Shown one piece after another: positions 33,093 to 42,186 of a DNA stretch of 64,000 nt. The stretch spans positions 286,455 to 350,454 of the forward strand of contig NZ_LAZU01000032.1 in the NCBI RefSeq assembly GCF_000987955.1. Direction: 5' to 3'. Both the position numbers and the translations under genes were made by a program. The notes beneath the pieces are model-generated. The model was not told where the DNA came from and ran no database searches. It worked only from the letters and a program-made list of their open reading frames with translations. Every line of letters begins with the position of its first letter. Position 1 is the stretch's first letter. This DNA is from Paenibacillus sp. DMB20. GTDB taxonomy: Bacteria > Bacillota > Bacilli > Paenibacillales > Paenibacillaceae.

Positions 33093-35544
33093 CTATTTTC
33101 TTAATTCGGCGCCAAAAGTTTCCGTCAGCGCTTGAATCGCTTTATCGGTGGCTCCCGTCACTTCATCGTCGGTCAGCGTCCGTTCCTGGTGGCGGTAGGT
33201 CAAAGCGATCGCCACACTCTTCTTGCCTTCGCCGAGCTTGCTGCCGGTGAATACGTCAAATACCTGCACGTTTTGAAGCAGCTCTCCCGCGTGTTCGCGG
33301 ATGGTGCTCATCAGGGCACCGGCTTCGACCGATTCATCCACCACGATGGCAAGATCCCTCTCCATGGCCGGGAACCGCGGCAGATCGCGGTAGACGATTT
33401 CGCTGCTCGCAAGCTCATAGAGCGGTTCGAGCAATATTTCCGCGACGTACGTATCTTGAAGATCTTTTGCCTGCTGCAGCTCGGGGTGAATCTGGCCGAG
33501 CGTTCCCAGCAGCACTCTGCTTTCGCCATCCTGAACGTAAATGGAAGCGGAGCGGCCCGGGTGATAATCCGCCGGACGGTCCGCCGCAAACACGACCTCT
33601 TCGGATGGAATACCTAAATATTGGATAACCGTTTCAAGCGCACCCTTCAGATCGAAGAAATCGACCGCTTCAGGCTGCACGTTCCACTGCTTGTTCCCGC
33701 GACGGCCGCATAGCAGAAGCCCGAGCGCAGGGCGTTCCTGCGGCTGCTTCGTCAGCGTTTCCTCTTCCGTATGAAACAAGTTTCCGATTTCAAACAGCGC
33801 CAGATCCGGCTGCTTCCGATTGGCATTGTACGCAGCGATGTCGAGAAGCTGCGGAATCACGCTTGTGCGCAGCACGCTGCGATCCTCGCTCATTGGCATG
33901 GCCAGCTTCACAGCCTTGCCGCCGTTTCCGAGCAAAGTAAACGTCTCGGCTTGCTCCGGATGAATGAAGGAATATCCGAGCACCTCCTGCCATCCGCCAT
34001 GGGTAAGCAGACGGCGGATGGCACGGCGTACGGCCTGAGGTTTCGTCAATCCGCCAGGAGTCGTCGCTCCTTCGATGGCTGTCGTCGGGATATTATCGTA
34101 GCCGTAGAGACGGGCAACCTCTTCCATCAAATCCACGTCAAGCGAAATATCCCCGCGGCGGGTCGGAACCTCTACCTCGATCAGGCCCGTTCCGGCATCG
34201 CCGCAATCGAAATGAAGGCGGGCAAACAGCGTTTTCACCTCAAGCATGGACAGGTCCGTGCCCAGATGACGGTTCAGTTTTTCCAGGGAAAGCGTGATGA
34301 CCTTAGGTTCGACCGCTGCGGCCCCGGCTTCGACGATCCCCTGATGAACGGTTCCTCCGGCATATTCGGCCATGAGAGCTGCCGCACGGTTCAAAGCCGG
34401 GATGACTGCCGCCGGATCCACTTCTTTTTCGAAACGGGAGCTGGCCTCGGAACGAAGGCCGAGCTGACGGGACGTTTTTTCGAACCGTTCCTCCGTCGAA
34501 CTTGGCCGACTCCAGGAAAATGTTGACCGTGCCGTCCGTCACTTCGGAAGTAAGGCCGCCCATGACACCTGCCAGTGCCACCGGTTTGTCTCCCGCCGTA
34601 ATCACGAGCATATGAGGCTCCAGACGACGCTCTTGGCCGTCCAGCGTCACCATCGTTTCTCCGGCGCTGGCCATCCGAACCAGCACCGATCCGCCCTCCA
34701 GACGGTCCGCATCAAACGCATGCAGCGGCTGACCGTATTCCAGCATGACGTAGTTTGTAATATCCACGATATTGTTGATAGGGCGTACGCCTGCGGCCAT
34801 CAGCCGATTCTGCATCCAGAGCGGCGATGACCCGATCGTAACGCCCGTAATATAGCGGGCCGCATAATGGGAGCACTCTCCCTTGGCTTCGATGGATACC
34901 GAAATATGCCGCTCGGCCGCGTCGCTGACCTCTACAAGGTCCTTTTCGGGCTTCGGAAGCGACAGCTCGCGTCCCAAAATCGCGCTGACCTCATAAGCCG
35001 TACCCAGCATGCTCAGGCAGTCCGACCGGTTCGGGGTCAGATCCAGCTCCAAAACCTTATCGTCCAGTCCGAGCACTTTTAGGATCGGCGTACCGATTTC
35101 CGTGCTCTCCGGCAGAACCAGAATGCCTTCCTGCAGCTCCTTCGGAAGCAGCTTGTCGTTCATGCCCAGCTCTTTCGCGGAGCAGATCATGCCTTGGGAA
35201 ACGACGCCGCGGAGCTTCGCTTTTTTTATATCGAGGCCGCCCGGGAGCTTCGCGCCGACCTGCGCGACCGGCACTTTCTGGCCGGCGTCGACGTTTTTGG
35301 CTCCGCAGACGATCTGAAGGTCCTCGCCTTGTCCCGCATCAACGACACAGACGTTTAGCTTATCCGCATCGGGGTGCTTTTCCTTGCTCTTTACGTATCC
35401 CACGACAACCTTGTTGATGCCTTGGTTCCGGTCCTCGATAATATCAATTTCGATCCCCGCCGAGGTGATTCGGCCAGCCAGGTCTTCAGCCGTGACGCCG
35501 TCCAGGGAAATATATTGGGACAACCATTCCGTTGATACTCTCAT
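33093..35544 (-). CDS. pheT: Phenylalanyl-tRNA synthetase beta subunit (one-base frameshift)
   Basis: The beta chain of the essential alpha2beta2 PheRS, about 816 residues when repaired. The N-terminal part (from 35544) has MRVSTEWLSQYISLDGVTAE, the EMAP/tRNA-binding domain (VGYVKSKEKHPDADKLNVC) and the B3/4 editing domain. The C-terminal part has the B5 domain and FDX-ACB anticodon-binding domain (RDLPRFPAMERDLAIVVDES). The two frames meet at a run of six T on the plus strand (34475-34480). Removing one base gives GGTVRKTSRQLGLRSEASSR followed by FEKEVDP, the invariant PheT sequence. As PheT is indispensable, the break is most likely a sequence error. It lies 28 bp after pheS. Confidence 0.95.
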
Positions 35545-35572
35545 GTCCGTTCACTTCCTTCTTTTGATTAAG

Positions 35573-36607
35573 TTAGATCCGAGCAAACTGTTTCAGGAAC
35601 GACATATCGTTATTATAGAAATGCCGGATGTCGTCCACGCCGTATTTCAGCATCGCAATCCGTTCCACGCCCATCCCGAAAGCGAAACCGCTGTACTTCT
35701 CCGGATCGTATCCGCCCATCTCAAGTACTTTCGGATGCACCATGCCGCAGCCCAAAATTTCCAGCCAGCCCGTCTGCTTGCATACCCGGCAGCCGCTGCC
35801 GCCGCATTTCACGCAGGATACGTCAACTTCGGCGCTTGGTTCGGTGAACGGGAAAAAGCTCGGACGAAGCCGGATTTGCGTGTTCTCCCCGAACATTTCG
35901 CGAACGAACTGAAGCAGCGTGCCTTTCAAATCGCTCATCCGGATGCCGCTTCCGATCACCAGCCCCTCGATTTGATGGAATTGGAAGGAGTGAGTCGCAT
36001 CATCATCGTCCCGACGGAACACGCGGCCGGGACAAATGATTTTGACGGGGGTTTCCCCTTTCATCTCCAGCATCGTCCGGGCCTGCACCGGCGAGGTTTG
36101 CGTACGCATCAGCAGATCCTCGGTCAAATAGAAGGAATCCTGCATATCGCGGGCCGGGTGGTTCTTCGGAAGATTCAAGGCTTCAAAGTTAAAATAATCC
36201 GTCTCCACCTCCGGGCCTTCCGCCACGCGGTAACCCATTCCGATAAAAATATCTTCGATATCCTGAATCACTTTGCTAAGAGGATGCACGGACCCTTGAG
36301 GGAGCTTCCGTCCCGGCAGGGTAACGTCAACCTTTTCTGCGCGCAGGCGCTCTTCGGTTTCCTTCCGCTGGAATTCCTCCTGTTTGCCCGATATCACTGC
36401 TTCAATCGCGCCGCGCACGTCATTGGCCACCTGGCCGATAACCGGACGCTCTTCCGCGCTGAGGGATCCCATTCCTCTCAAAATTTCGGTCAAGGCCCCT
36501 TTTTTGCCCAAATATTTAACCCGCAGATCGTTCAGGCTGTTCGGATCCGCGATCTCCCGCAGCAGGCCGAGAGCCTCCTGTTTTAATGCCAACAATTTTT
36601 CCTTCAT
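35573..36607 (-). CDS. pheS: Phenylalanyl-tRNA synthetase alpha subunit
   Basis: A 344-residue class II synthetase subunit that activates phenylalanine. The N-terminal coiled coil (1-85) is followed by the catalytic core: motif 1 [19 protein letters not shown], motif 2 [21 protein letters not shown] and motif 3 [17 protein letters not shown]. The cysteine cluster [17 protein letters not shown] is present as in many Firmicutes. It heads the pheST operon and is controlled by the upstream T-box. Confidence 0.97.
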   Translation of the reverse strand: MKEKLLALKQEALGLLREIADPNSLNDLRVKYLGKKGALTEILRGMGSLSAEERPVIGQVANDVRGAIEAVISGKQEEFQRKETEERLRAEKVDVTLPGRKLPQGSVHPLSKVIQDIEDIFIGMGYRVAEGPEVETDYFNFEALNLPKNHPARDMQDSFYLTEDLLMRTQTSPVQARTMLEMKGETPVKIICPGRVFRRDDDDATHSFQFHQIEGLVIGSGIRMSDLKGTLLQFVREMFGENTQIRLRPSFFPFTEPSAEVDVSCVKCGGSGCRVCKQTGWLEILGCGMVHPKVLEMGGYDPEKYSGFAFGMGVERIAMLKYGVDDIRHFYNNDMSFLKQFARI

Positions 36608-36655
36608 GGCCTTTCATGCCCCCTTCATGGTCTCAAGATGTCTAGACAGGTCAAC

Positions 36656-36967
36656 CAAAACAAAAAGGCCTTTTCTCCCGAAAGGGACGAAAAGACCGTG
36701 GTACCACCCTTGTTAGTCCGGATTTAAAGGCTAAAATAACCAAGTTATTCCGTGCTTCAATACCTCGAACTCACTTTGACCGACGTAACGGATCGGAACC
36801 CGATATCCCCTACTGAACGGCAAAGCGCCGGGTTCAGGGAACTGCTCCGGAGCGAACTTCGGCAGCCTGTTTCCATAGAGACACTCTCAATCTCCGGTGT
36901 CTCCTCCCTGTACAGAGGCACTGCTTACTCTTCTCCTTCAACGCATTTCAATATATCAGCATATATA
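36656..36967 (-). promoter_or_regulatory. T-box riboswitch, Phe-type, upstream of pheST
   Basis: The minus-strand leader contains the T-box sequence AGGGTGGTACCACGG (36711-36697) and, just after it, the terminator GTCTTTTCGTCCC / GGGAGAAAAGGCC with a T-rich tail (36697-36656). The upstream Stem I region has an AGTA motif and a candidate specifier UUC (36856-36854) in GAAGTTCGCTCC. The UGGU bulge fits the ACCA end of tRNA-Phe. Uncharged tRNA-Phe should promote antitermination. Confidence 0.9.
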
Positions 36968-36973
36968 GCCATT

Positions 36974-37002
36974 ATTATATTCAATTATCTCTCGAATGAC
37001 AA
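36974..37002 (-). promoter_or_regulatory. SigA promoter of the pheST T-box leader
   Basis: TTGTCA (37002-36997), 17 bases, TATAAT (36979-36974) on the minus strand, placing the transcript start near 36967, at the beginning of the T-box leader. Confidence 0.75.
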
Positions 37003-37043
37003 GTTAATATGCTTGTTCTTGTGGCCGGTTGTCGAAAAAACTT

Positions 37044-37889
37044 CTATTGATCAAGCAGCATATCGGTTTCCCGGACAAGCTCCTTTAGCAGGTCAACGCC
37101 TTCTCTTGTTTGGGTCTCATCCGTTGAAAGAAGGGTAAAGATCCTGTCGACGCGCTCCTTGTAATCCTTGGGTTTGACCGAAAAACCGTTAACCAAGGCC
37201 GCCGCCTTTTTCTCGTTGATGCAGTACTCCTTATTCTTGGCGAACAGGGCTTGATTCATGCAGGCTATCGTCCGGAAGCAACAACCGGCGACAAAAGAAA
37301 TATCGTCTCTGCTCGCGCTGCTGTCCGCATGGATTGAAGAAAAGGAGGCCTCGAACCTGAAATAGCCGATCAAGGCCTTTTGCAGCTCGGAAGGATAAGG
37401 ATTCGTCTTGGCTTTTAATGCCGCTATTTTCCCGTTAGGATCAGATAAGACTTTGCAGACGGACACTTCTCCCATGTACATTACATTCAAAAACGCATGC
37501 GGGTGTCCGGCATGGTAATGCGTCGAAACGTTTCCCGACAAGCAATCGTCGATCACCCGCGACACCCGGTTAATATCGCGCAGTATAAGGTCGACGTGCA
37601 GGCCTTGGACCACCAGCCAGCCGCCCGCATTCACCCACGGACCCCATCCGCCAAGCGGGGAAACCAGGTTTTCCCGGTGCTCGTCGTCAAACTGGCCAGC
37701 GATCCGGCTCAAATCACCGACGCTGAAACCGTCTGACTCGTCATAATATATGCCGATATCGATATCCGAGGCGGGCCCGGCATTGCCTCTGGCCCTGGAC
37801 CCGCCCAGCACGACTCCTGCGATTCCCGGAACTCCTTCCAGCTCCTTGCTGATGAACTTCACGATTTCGTCTGCCGTCATCTTTTTCAT
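37044..37889 (-). CDS. Nucleotidyltransferase-domain protein (aminoglycoside adenylyltransferase-like fold)
   Basis: A 281-residue protein. VVLGGSRARGNAGPASDIDI contains the Pol-beta nucleotidyltransferase signature GGSRARG and D-x-D metal-binding pair; a third acidic residue, HVDLILRD, follows. The rest is helical, with a C-terminal region (KVLSDPNGKIAALKAK) similar to stand-alone nucleotidyltransferases of the DUF4037/AadA-like type. No substrate can be given; it may modify a small molecule, tRNA or antibiotic. It is transcribed toward pheS but separated by the T-box promoter. Confidence 0.78.
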   Translation of the reverse strand: MKKMTADEIVKFISKELEGVPGIAGVVLGGSRARGNAGPASDIDIGIYYDESDGFSVGDLSRIAGQFDDEHRENLVSPLGGWGPWVNAGGWLVVQGLHVDLILRDINRVSRVIDDCLSGNVSTHYHAGHPHAFLNVMYMGEVSVCKVLSDPNGKIAALKAKTNPYPSELQKALIGYFRFEASFSSIHADSSASRDDISFVAGCCFRTIACMNQALFAKNKEYCINEKKAAALVNGFSVKPKDYKERVDRIFTLLSTDETQTREGVDLLKELVRETDMLLDQ

Positions 37890-37981
37890 CTCCTATCATT
37901 AATCCTCGGTCAGAATACTTCGCGCATTCAAGAAGCTTATAACTTAATGAACAGCTGAACCTGTGTTTGAACGCATGAACG

Positions 37982-39838
37982 TTAGCTGTCGCGGAGCTGT
38001 TCCAGTTCCAGGCGCAGCGCCCGGATTTCCCTCATCTGTCCCTCTTCTTCCGTAGCGTCGCCGGATATTCCAAGCAGAAGCTCCTGAATCCGGTATTCCA
38101 GCTCCATCCGCCGGTTCTCCTTCCCGCTGTCTCCCCGGATTACATGGGTGCGCGATGCCTGCTCTTCCTCCTCCTGTACGCTTCCTTCGAACCAGACCGG
38201 CTTCCCGTCCCCATTCAGCGTAAGCAGCCGGTTAGCGATCTTGCGGACGAGATACCTGTCGTGCGAAACAAGCGCGATCGCTCCCGGGTAGGATTGAAGC
38301 ACGTCTTCGATCACTTCCCTTGTGTCCACGTCCAGATAGTTGGTCGGTTCATCCAGAACGAGCAAATGGGCGCCGCTGAAATAGAGCTTCAGGAAGGCGG
38401 CTCTGCACTTTTCCCCCATGCTGAGATCCCCGATGGTTTTGAATACGTCATCCCTGCTGAACAAAAAGCAGCCCAGCAGCGTCCGTGCCCTGCTTTGCGT
38501 CATATCCGGCAGGCCGAGCAGGCTGTCAAGCAGGGTCGCACTCAGATTAAGACCTTCCAACTCCTGAGAGAAGTAGCCGATCTTCAGCGCCGGATGCCGA
38601 ATGATCCGCCCCTCTACGGGTTCCAGTTCTCCCAGCAGCAGCTTCAGCAGCGTCGTCTTGCCGCTGCCGTTCGGCCCCCGGACAGCCAGACGGTCACCTC
38701 TCGACAATTGGAAGCGCAGCTTGTCAAACAGAAGTCCGCTTCCGTATCCGAAGGAAACTTCTTCGACGCGGATCAGAGTCCGGGCGCCGAATTCCTCCGC
38801 CCCGAGCTTCATGTGCAGTTTCGGATCCTGCCGCGGTTTGCCCACGGCCTCCGCTTTCAGGCGTTCCAGCGCCTTCTGTTTGGCATGGTAGCGGGAAACA
38901 TTTTTCTTCGCCTTCGCTTTATAAAAGCTTGCCGTGATCTTGACCTCATTCTGTGCGGCGGCGGAATCATGCGCCTGATGAAACCATTCCTGGTAATTGC
39001 GGATCGATTCCTCAAGGGCTTTCCGTTCGAGCTCCTGCTTCCGGTGAAGAGCCTCATGCTCCCGCAGTTCCCTCTCCTTCTCCCTCCGGTAATCGGAATA
39101 GCCTCCCTTATAACGCTTTAGCCCTTCCGACGTCAGCTCGCAGACAGCGGTCGCCGTCCTATCGATAAACTCCCGGTCATGGGACACAAATAATACGGTA
39201 CCCTTATAGGAAGCGAGCCACTGTTCAAGCCAACGCAAACTTTCCCCGTCCAGATGGTTGGTCGGTTCATCCAGCAGCAGAAACTGCGGCTCCGAAACGA
39301 GAAGTGACGAAAGCATGGCCCTCGTTTTTTGCCCGCCGCTCAGTTGGTGAAAGGAAACCGGCCACAGCTCGGCTCCAAGGCCCAGCATCGTCATGGATTT
39401 TTCCACTTCCGTTTCCCACTGGAACCCGCCGAGCGTCTCATACTCGCCAAGCATGTGGCCGTACTTCTCCAGCACCTCCGGATTTTGCTCTGTCTCAACC
39501 GTTTCCATGAGGCGTTCGGCTTCGGCAAGCCCTTGCTTTAGCTTCCATAAATTTTCGCTGCTGCCGCGCCTTACGGCATCAAGAGCCGATAGATCGTCAT
39601 CATGCTGATCCTGCTGCTTCATCCATCCCCATTTGTGGCGCGGAAGGATCATTTCCAACCTGCCGGACGAAGGCTCCCTTACGCCCGTCAATATGGACAA
39701 GAGAGTGGATTTCCCGGAGCCGTTGCGTCCAAACAACGCCAGCCTTTCTCCTTCCGCTATCTCCAATTGAACATTTTCAAATAAAATATTTCCTTGCAGC
39801 TCGATGCTGAGATCTGTCGCTTTTAAAATCGTTGTCAT
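37982..39838 (-). CDS. ABC-F family ATPase (possible antibiotic ribosome-protection protein)
   Basis: A soluble tandem ABC protein of 618 residues without membrane domains. ABC1 has Walker A GRNGSGKSTLL, signature LSGGQKTRAML and Walker B LLLDEPTNHLD. A charged interdomain linker follows (KKNVSRYHAKQKALERLKAE). ABC2 has GPNGSGKTTLL, a degenerate signature LSMGEKCRAAF and VLDEPTNYLD. The C-terminus is a coiled coil (EEEGQMREIRALRLELEQL). ABC-F proteins remodel the ribosome; a subset confer resistance to lincosamides, streptogramins or pleuromutilins. The attenuator-like terminator 33 bases before its start codon, typical of inducible resistance ABC-Fs, hints at that subset. Drug specificity is not inferable. 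Confidence 0.85.
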   Translation of the reverse strand: MTTILKATDLSIELQGNILFENVQLEIAEGERLALFGRNGSGKSTLLSILTGVREPSSGRLEMILPRHKWGWMKQQDQHDDDLSALDAVRRGSSENLWKLKQGLAEAERLMETVETEQNPEVLEKYGHMLGEYETLGGFQWETEVEKSMTMLGLGAELWPVSFHQLSGGQKTRAMLSSLLVSEPQFLLLDEPTNHLDGESLRWLEQWLASYKGTVLFVSHDREFIDRTATAVCELTSEGLKRYKGGYSDYRREKERELREHEALHRKQELERKALEESIRNYQEWFHQAHDSAAAQNEVKITASFYKAKAKKNVSRYHAKQKALERLKAEAVGKPRQDPKLHMKLGAEEFGARTLIRVEEVSFGYGSGLLFDKLRFQLSRGDRLAVRGPNGSGKTTLLKLLLGELEPVEGRIIRHPALKIGYFSQELEGLNLSATLLDSLLGLPDMTQSRARTLLGCFLFSRDDVFKTIGDLSMGEKCRAAFLKLYFSGAHLLVLDEPTNYLDVDTREVIEDVLQSYPGAIALVSHDRYLVRKIANRLLTLNGDGKPVWFEGSVQEEEEQASRTHVIRGDSGKENRRMELEYRIQELLLGISGDATEEEGQMREIRALRLELEQLRDS

Positions 39839-40195
39839 TTTCCTTCATCCTTTCCATGTGAAAACTCACGAAAAAACCGCAGACGATTGTCTGCGGCGGA
39901 TGACCGGAAAAGAATAAGTTATCTGAATTCAGTATACGCATAAAAGCTCCGCGGACTTCCATCCCGGCTGTCCATTCCACTTCCAGCACCTTCTTTGCAA
40001 AAGCAGCAAAGAGAGATTCCATGAGCTTATGCTTACCCGATAAATTGAAGGGCAACGTATCCTTGTTTTCAGACACACCAAATCTTTCCCCCTACCGCCG
40101 TAGAGAAAACGCCTGCATTAAACTTGCAGTTGTCGGAAAAGAAAGGGTGTCTTACTTCATCGGATCGCGTTACCTCGCATTTCTTGGAATGAATT
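39839..40195 (-). promoter_or_regulatory. Long 5' leader of the ABC-F gene, candidate attenuator
   Basis: About 360 bases lie between the predicted transcript start and the ABC-F start codon. The leader contains a terminator hairpin near its 3' end (39871-39896), a ribosome-binding-site-like AGGGGG around 40085 with a GTG at 40076 that opens a 99-codon frame running through the terminator into the ABC-F gene, and a short MRGNAIR frame further upstream. This layout resembles ribosome-stalling-dependent attenuators of resistance ABC-F genes; the leader peptide actually used is not identifiable by eye. Confidence 0.5.
39871..39896 (-). terminator. Attenuator hairpin upstream of the ABC-F start codon
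   Basis: CCGCAGAC / GTCTGCGG with a four-base loop, followed on the minus strand by TTTTTT (39876-39871). Its position, downstream of the predicted promoter and 33 bases before the ABC-F ATG, means it must be read through for the gene to be expressed. Confidence 0.72.
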
Positions 40196-40201
40196 GTTTA
40201 C

Positions 40202-40231
40202 ATTATAACAAATATATTCCTGCTCCGTCTA
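40202..40231 (-). promoter_or_regulatory. Predicted promoter of the ABC-F leader
   Basis: TATAAT at 40207-40202 on the minus strand, with the weak -35 TAGACG (40231-40226) 18 bases upstream. The strong -10 makes it the best candidate in the region. Confidence 0.5.
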
Positions 40232-40240
40232 GTTCCCGCC

Positions 40241-41206
40241 TTACGGGAGCTTTACTCCCTTGCCAAGCTTAACCGCCTTGCGCCAGTAATGTCCAGCGAT
40301 CCCAATATCGAAAATAGCCAAACCCATCGGGTTAAAATAGACCGTGCCCGCTGCTTCCCTGCGGAAGAGGGCGCCGCGGCAAACCACATCGGCCAGCGTA
40401 CGGACGTCCGACGATTGCAAACCGTACCGGAGATGCAGCTGCTCCACATCGGTATTTTCCCGGCAAACTTCATTCCAATCGTCGACCACGATCGTATTGA
40501 TATGGGCAACGCTTTCGGGAATGTAATCGCGAAGGGAAACACCCAGCAGCAGCTTTCCCTCCTCCGGGGCCTCGTCAATGTACCGATTCGCCGAAACCGT
40601 ACAGGTAGCGATGACGTCGGCTTGACGGTATGCGGTGCGCCAATCATCCGTTATAACCGTAATGTCCCGCAATTCGGCGGGTACGGTTTCGGGATCAATT
40701 CCTCGAAGGTCATGCAAAATAACCTGCTCCAGCTTCCCGCCGAGAACCGCGGCGCACATATCCAAGTGAAGACGACCGATCGGCCCCCAGCCGATAATGC
40801 CCATTTTCAATCCAGGGGGCTGCCTGGCCTCAACATAAGCTTGAAGCATCACGCCGCTGACCGCCGCCGTCCGGAGTCCGCTCAGCATTCCGCTGTTCAG
40901 AAAGGCCAGCGGTTCTCCCGTCTCCGTATCGTTTAATATGACGGTGTTGTGCGCGCGCGGCAGTCCGTGGAGATGGTTTTGCGGAAAGCTGGCAATCCAT
41001 TTGATTCCGGCCAGGTCGAAGCTTCCTCCCACATAAGCCGGCATCGCAATGATCCGGTTCCCGGGGTCTCCGAATCTCAAATAGGGCTTAAGCGGAAACA
41101 CGCAGTCGCCCGCATCCTCGACCCGGATAACATCCTTTATGATACCGATCAAAACTTGCCAGTCGATTCCCAGTTCCTGGATATGGCTATCGTTCAGATA
41201 AAGCAT
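40241..41206 (-). CDS. sbnB: SbnB-like 2,3-diaminopropionate synthase (ornithine cyclodeaminase family)
   Basis: A 321-residue NAD-dependent enzyme of the ornithine cyclodeaminase / mu-crystallin family. KPYLRFGDPGNRIIAMPAYV, AGIKWIASFPQNHLHGLPRA, LNSGMLSGLRTAAVSGV and MGIIGWGPIGRLHLDM (Rossmann GxGxxG-like) match SbnB, which oxidatively cleaves N-(1-amino-1-carboxy-2-ethyl)-glutamate to L-2,3-diaminopropionate and 2-oxoglutarate in the staphyloferrin B pathway. ATG 41206 follows AAGGAGGGGG, which overlaps the stop codon of the SbnA-like gene, so translation is coupled. An adjacent SbnA homologue supports the assignment over ornithine cyclodeaminase. Confidence 0.88.
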   Translation of the reverse strand: MLYLNDSHIQELGIDWQVLIGIIKDVIRVEDAGDCVFPLKPYLRFGDPGNRIIAMPAYVGGSFDLAGIKWIASFPQNHLHGLPRAHNTVILNDTETGEPLAFLNSGMLSGLRTAAVSGVMLQAYVEARQPPGLKMGIIGWGPIGRLHLDMCAAVLGGKLEQVILHDLRGIDPETVPAELRDITVITDDWRTAYRQADVIATCTVSANRYIDEAPEEGKLLLGVSLRDYIPESVAHINTIVVDDWNEVCRENTDVEQLHLRYGLQSSDVRTLADVVCRGALFRREAAGTVYFNPMGLAIFDIGIAGHYWRKAVKLGKGVKLP

Positions 41207-41217
41207 GCTCCCCCTCC

Positions 41218-42186
41218 TTACGGCAAACGGGGATCGAAACCAAGCTCCCGCCGCACCCAATCATCGTTATATACGGTATCCATGTACCGTTCCCCCCTGT
41301 CGGGCAGGATCGCTGCGCATACGGCTCCTTTGGGAATGCGTGCTTTCATGCGAAGCATCGCTGAAATGACGCCGCCCGATGATGCGCCCGCCATAATGGA
41401 CTCTCTCCTTACAAGCAGACGGCAGCCTTCCACGCAATCCCGGTCGGACACATACAACACCTCATCCGCTACCTCCGGATGATACAGCCCCGGAACGATG
41501 CCCGCCCCTAGGCCCGGAAAGCGGCGGGAGCTTTTCTTTCCGCCGAAAATCACGCTTCCGGCAGCGTCGACGGCCACAATTTTGGTATGCTGACCTTTGG
41601 ACCTTATATAGTCCGAGCAGCCGCGAATCGTGCCGCAGGAGCTGACGCCGCAGAACAAATAATCGATGGGCCCCAGCTCATCGCAAATTTCCTTCATCGT
41701 CATCTCGGTGTGGGACAAACTGTTGTCCAGGTTCCCATACTGATTCGTCCAATAAGCATGCGGAATTTGGCGAACCAATTCCTTTACCCGCCGTATTCGC
41801 GCCGGCAAAAACTCGCCCGTTTCCTCGTCAGGCTCGGATACGAGATCGATTTCTCCTCCAAAGCCGCGGATGATGCTCTTATGCTGCTCGGTCGTTCGGG
41901 GGTCAACCACGCATATAAAACGCAGCCCCAGATAGCGGCACAACTGGGCCAGACTGATGGCCAGATTCCCTGAACTGGACTCTACTACGACGCTGCGCTC
42001 CGTAATATCCCCGCGGCGGATTGCTTCCTTCAGTAAATAAAGCGCAGGCCGGTCCTTCCCGCTTCCTCCGGGATTCATGCCCTCCAGCTTGGCATAAGCA
42101 TCAAACGGAGCATCTTGAAACAGCTGCGACAGGCGAATAAGCGGCGTGTCGCCGATGGTATCGACAATACCTCCCTCGAGCTTCAT
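41218..42186 (-). CDS. sbnA: SbnA-like PLP enzyme, N-(2-amino-2-carboxyethyl)-glutamate synthase
   Basis: A 322-residue cysteine-synthase-fold (fold type II) PLP enzyme. IGDTPLIRL, KLEGMNPGGSGKDRPALYLL with the Schiff-base lysine, VVESSSGNLAISLA (phosphate/asparagine loop) and CGVSSCGTIRG are standard. GRRFPGLGAGIVPGLYHP-like RFPGLGAGIVPGLYHPE is typical of the SbnA branch, which joins O-phosphoserine and glutamate in the first step of 2,3-diaminopropionate synthesis. Its ATG overlaps the stop codon of the upstream adenylate-forming enzyme gene (TAATG), and the SbnB-like gene follows with coupled translation. Confidence 0.88.
   Translation of the reverse strand: MKLEGGIVDTIGDTPLIRLSQLFQDAPFDAYAKLEGMNPGGSGKDRPALYLLKEAIRRGDITERSVVVESSSGNLAISLAQLCRYLGLRFICVVDPRTTEQHKSIIRGFGGEIDLVSEPDEETGEFLPARIRRVKELVRQIPHAYWTNQYGNLDNSLSHTEMTMKEICDELGPIDYLFCGVSSCGTIRGCSDYIRSKGQHTKIVAVDAAGSVIFGGKKSSRRFPGLGAGIVPGLYHPEVADEVLYVSDRDCVEGCRLLVRRESIMAGASSGGVISAMLRMKARIPKGAVCAAILPDRGERYMDTVYNDDWVRRELGFDPRLP

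Noticed and set aside
39777-40076. A 99-codon frame ahead of and overlapping the ABC-F start
   Set aside because: Not annotated as a gene: it resembles no family, spans the attenuator and overlaps the ABC-F coding sequence. It is mentioned only as a possible leader frame.
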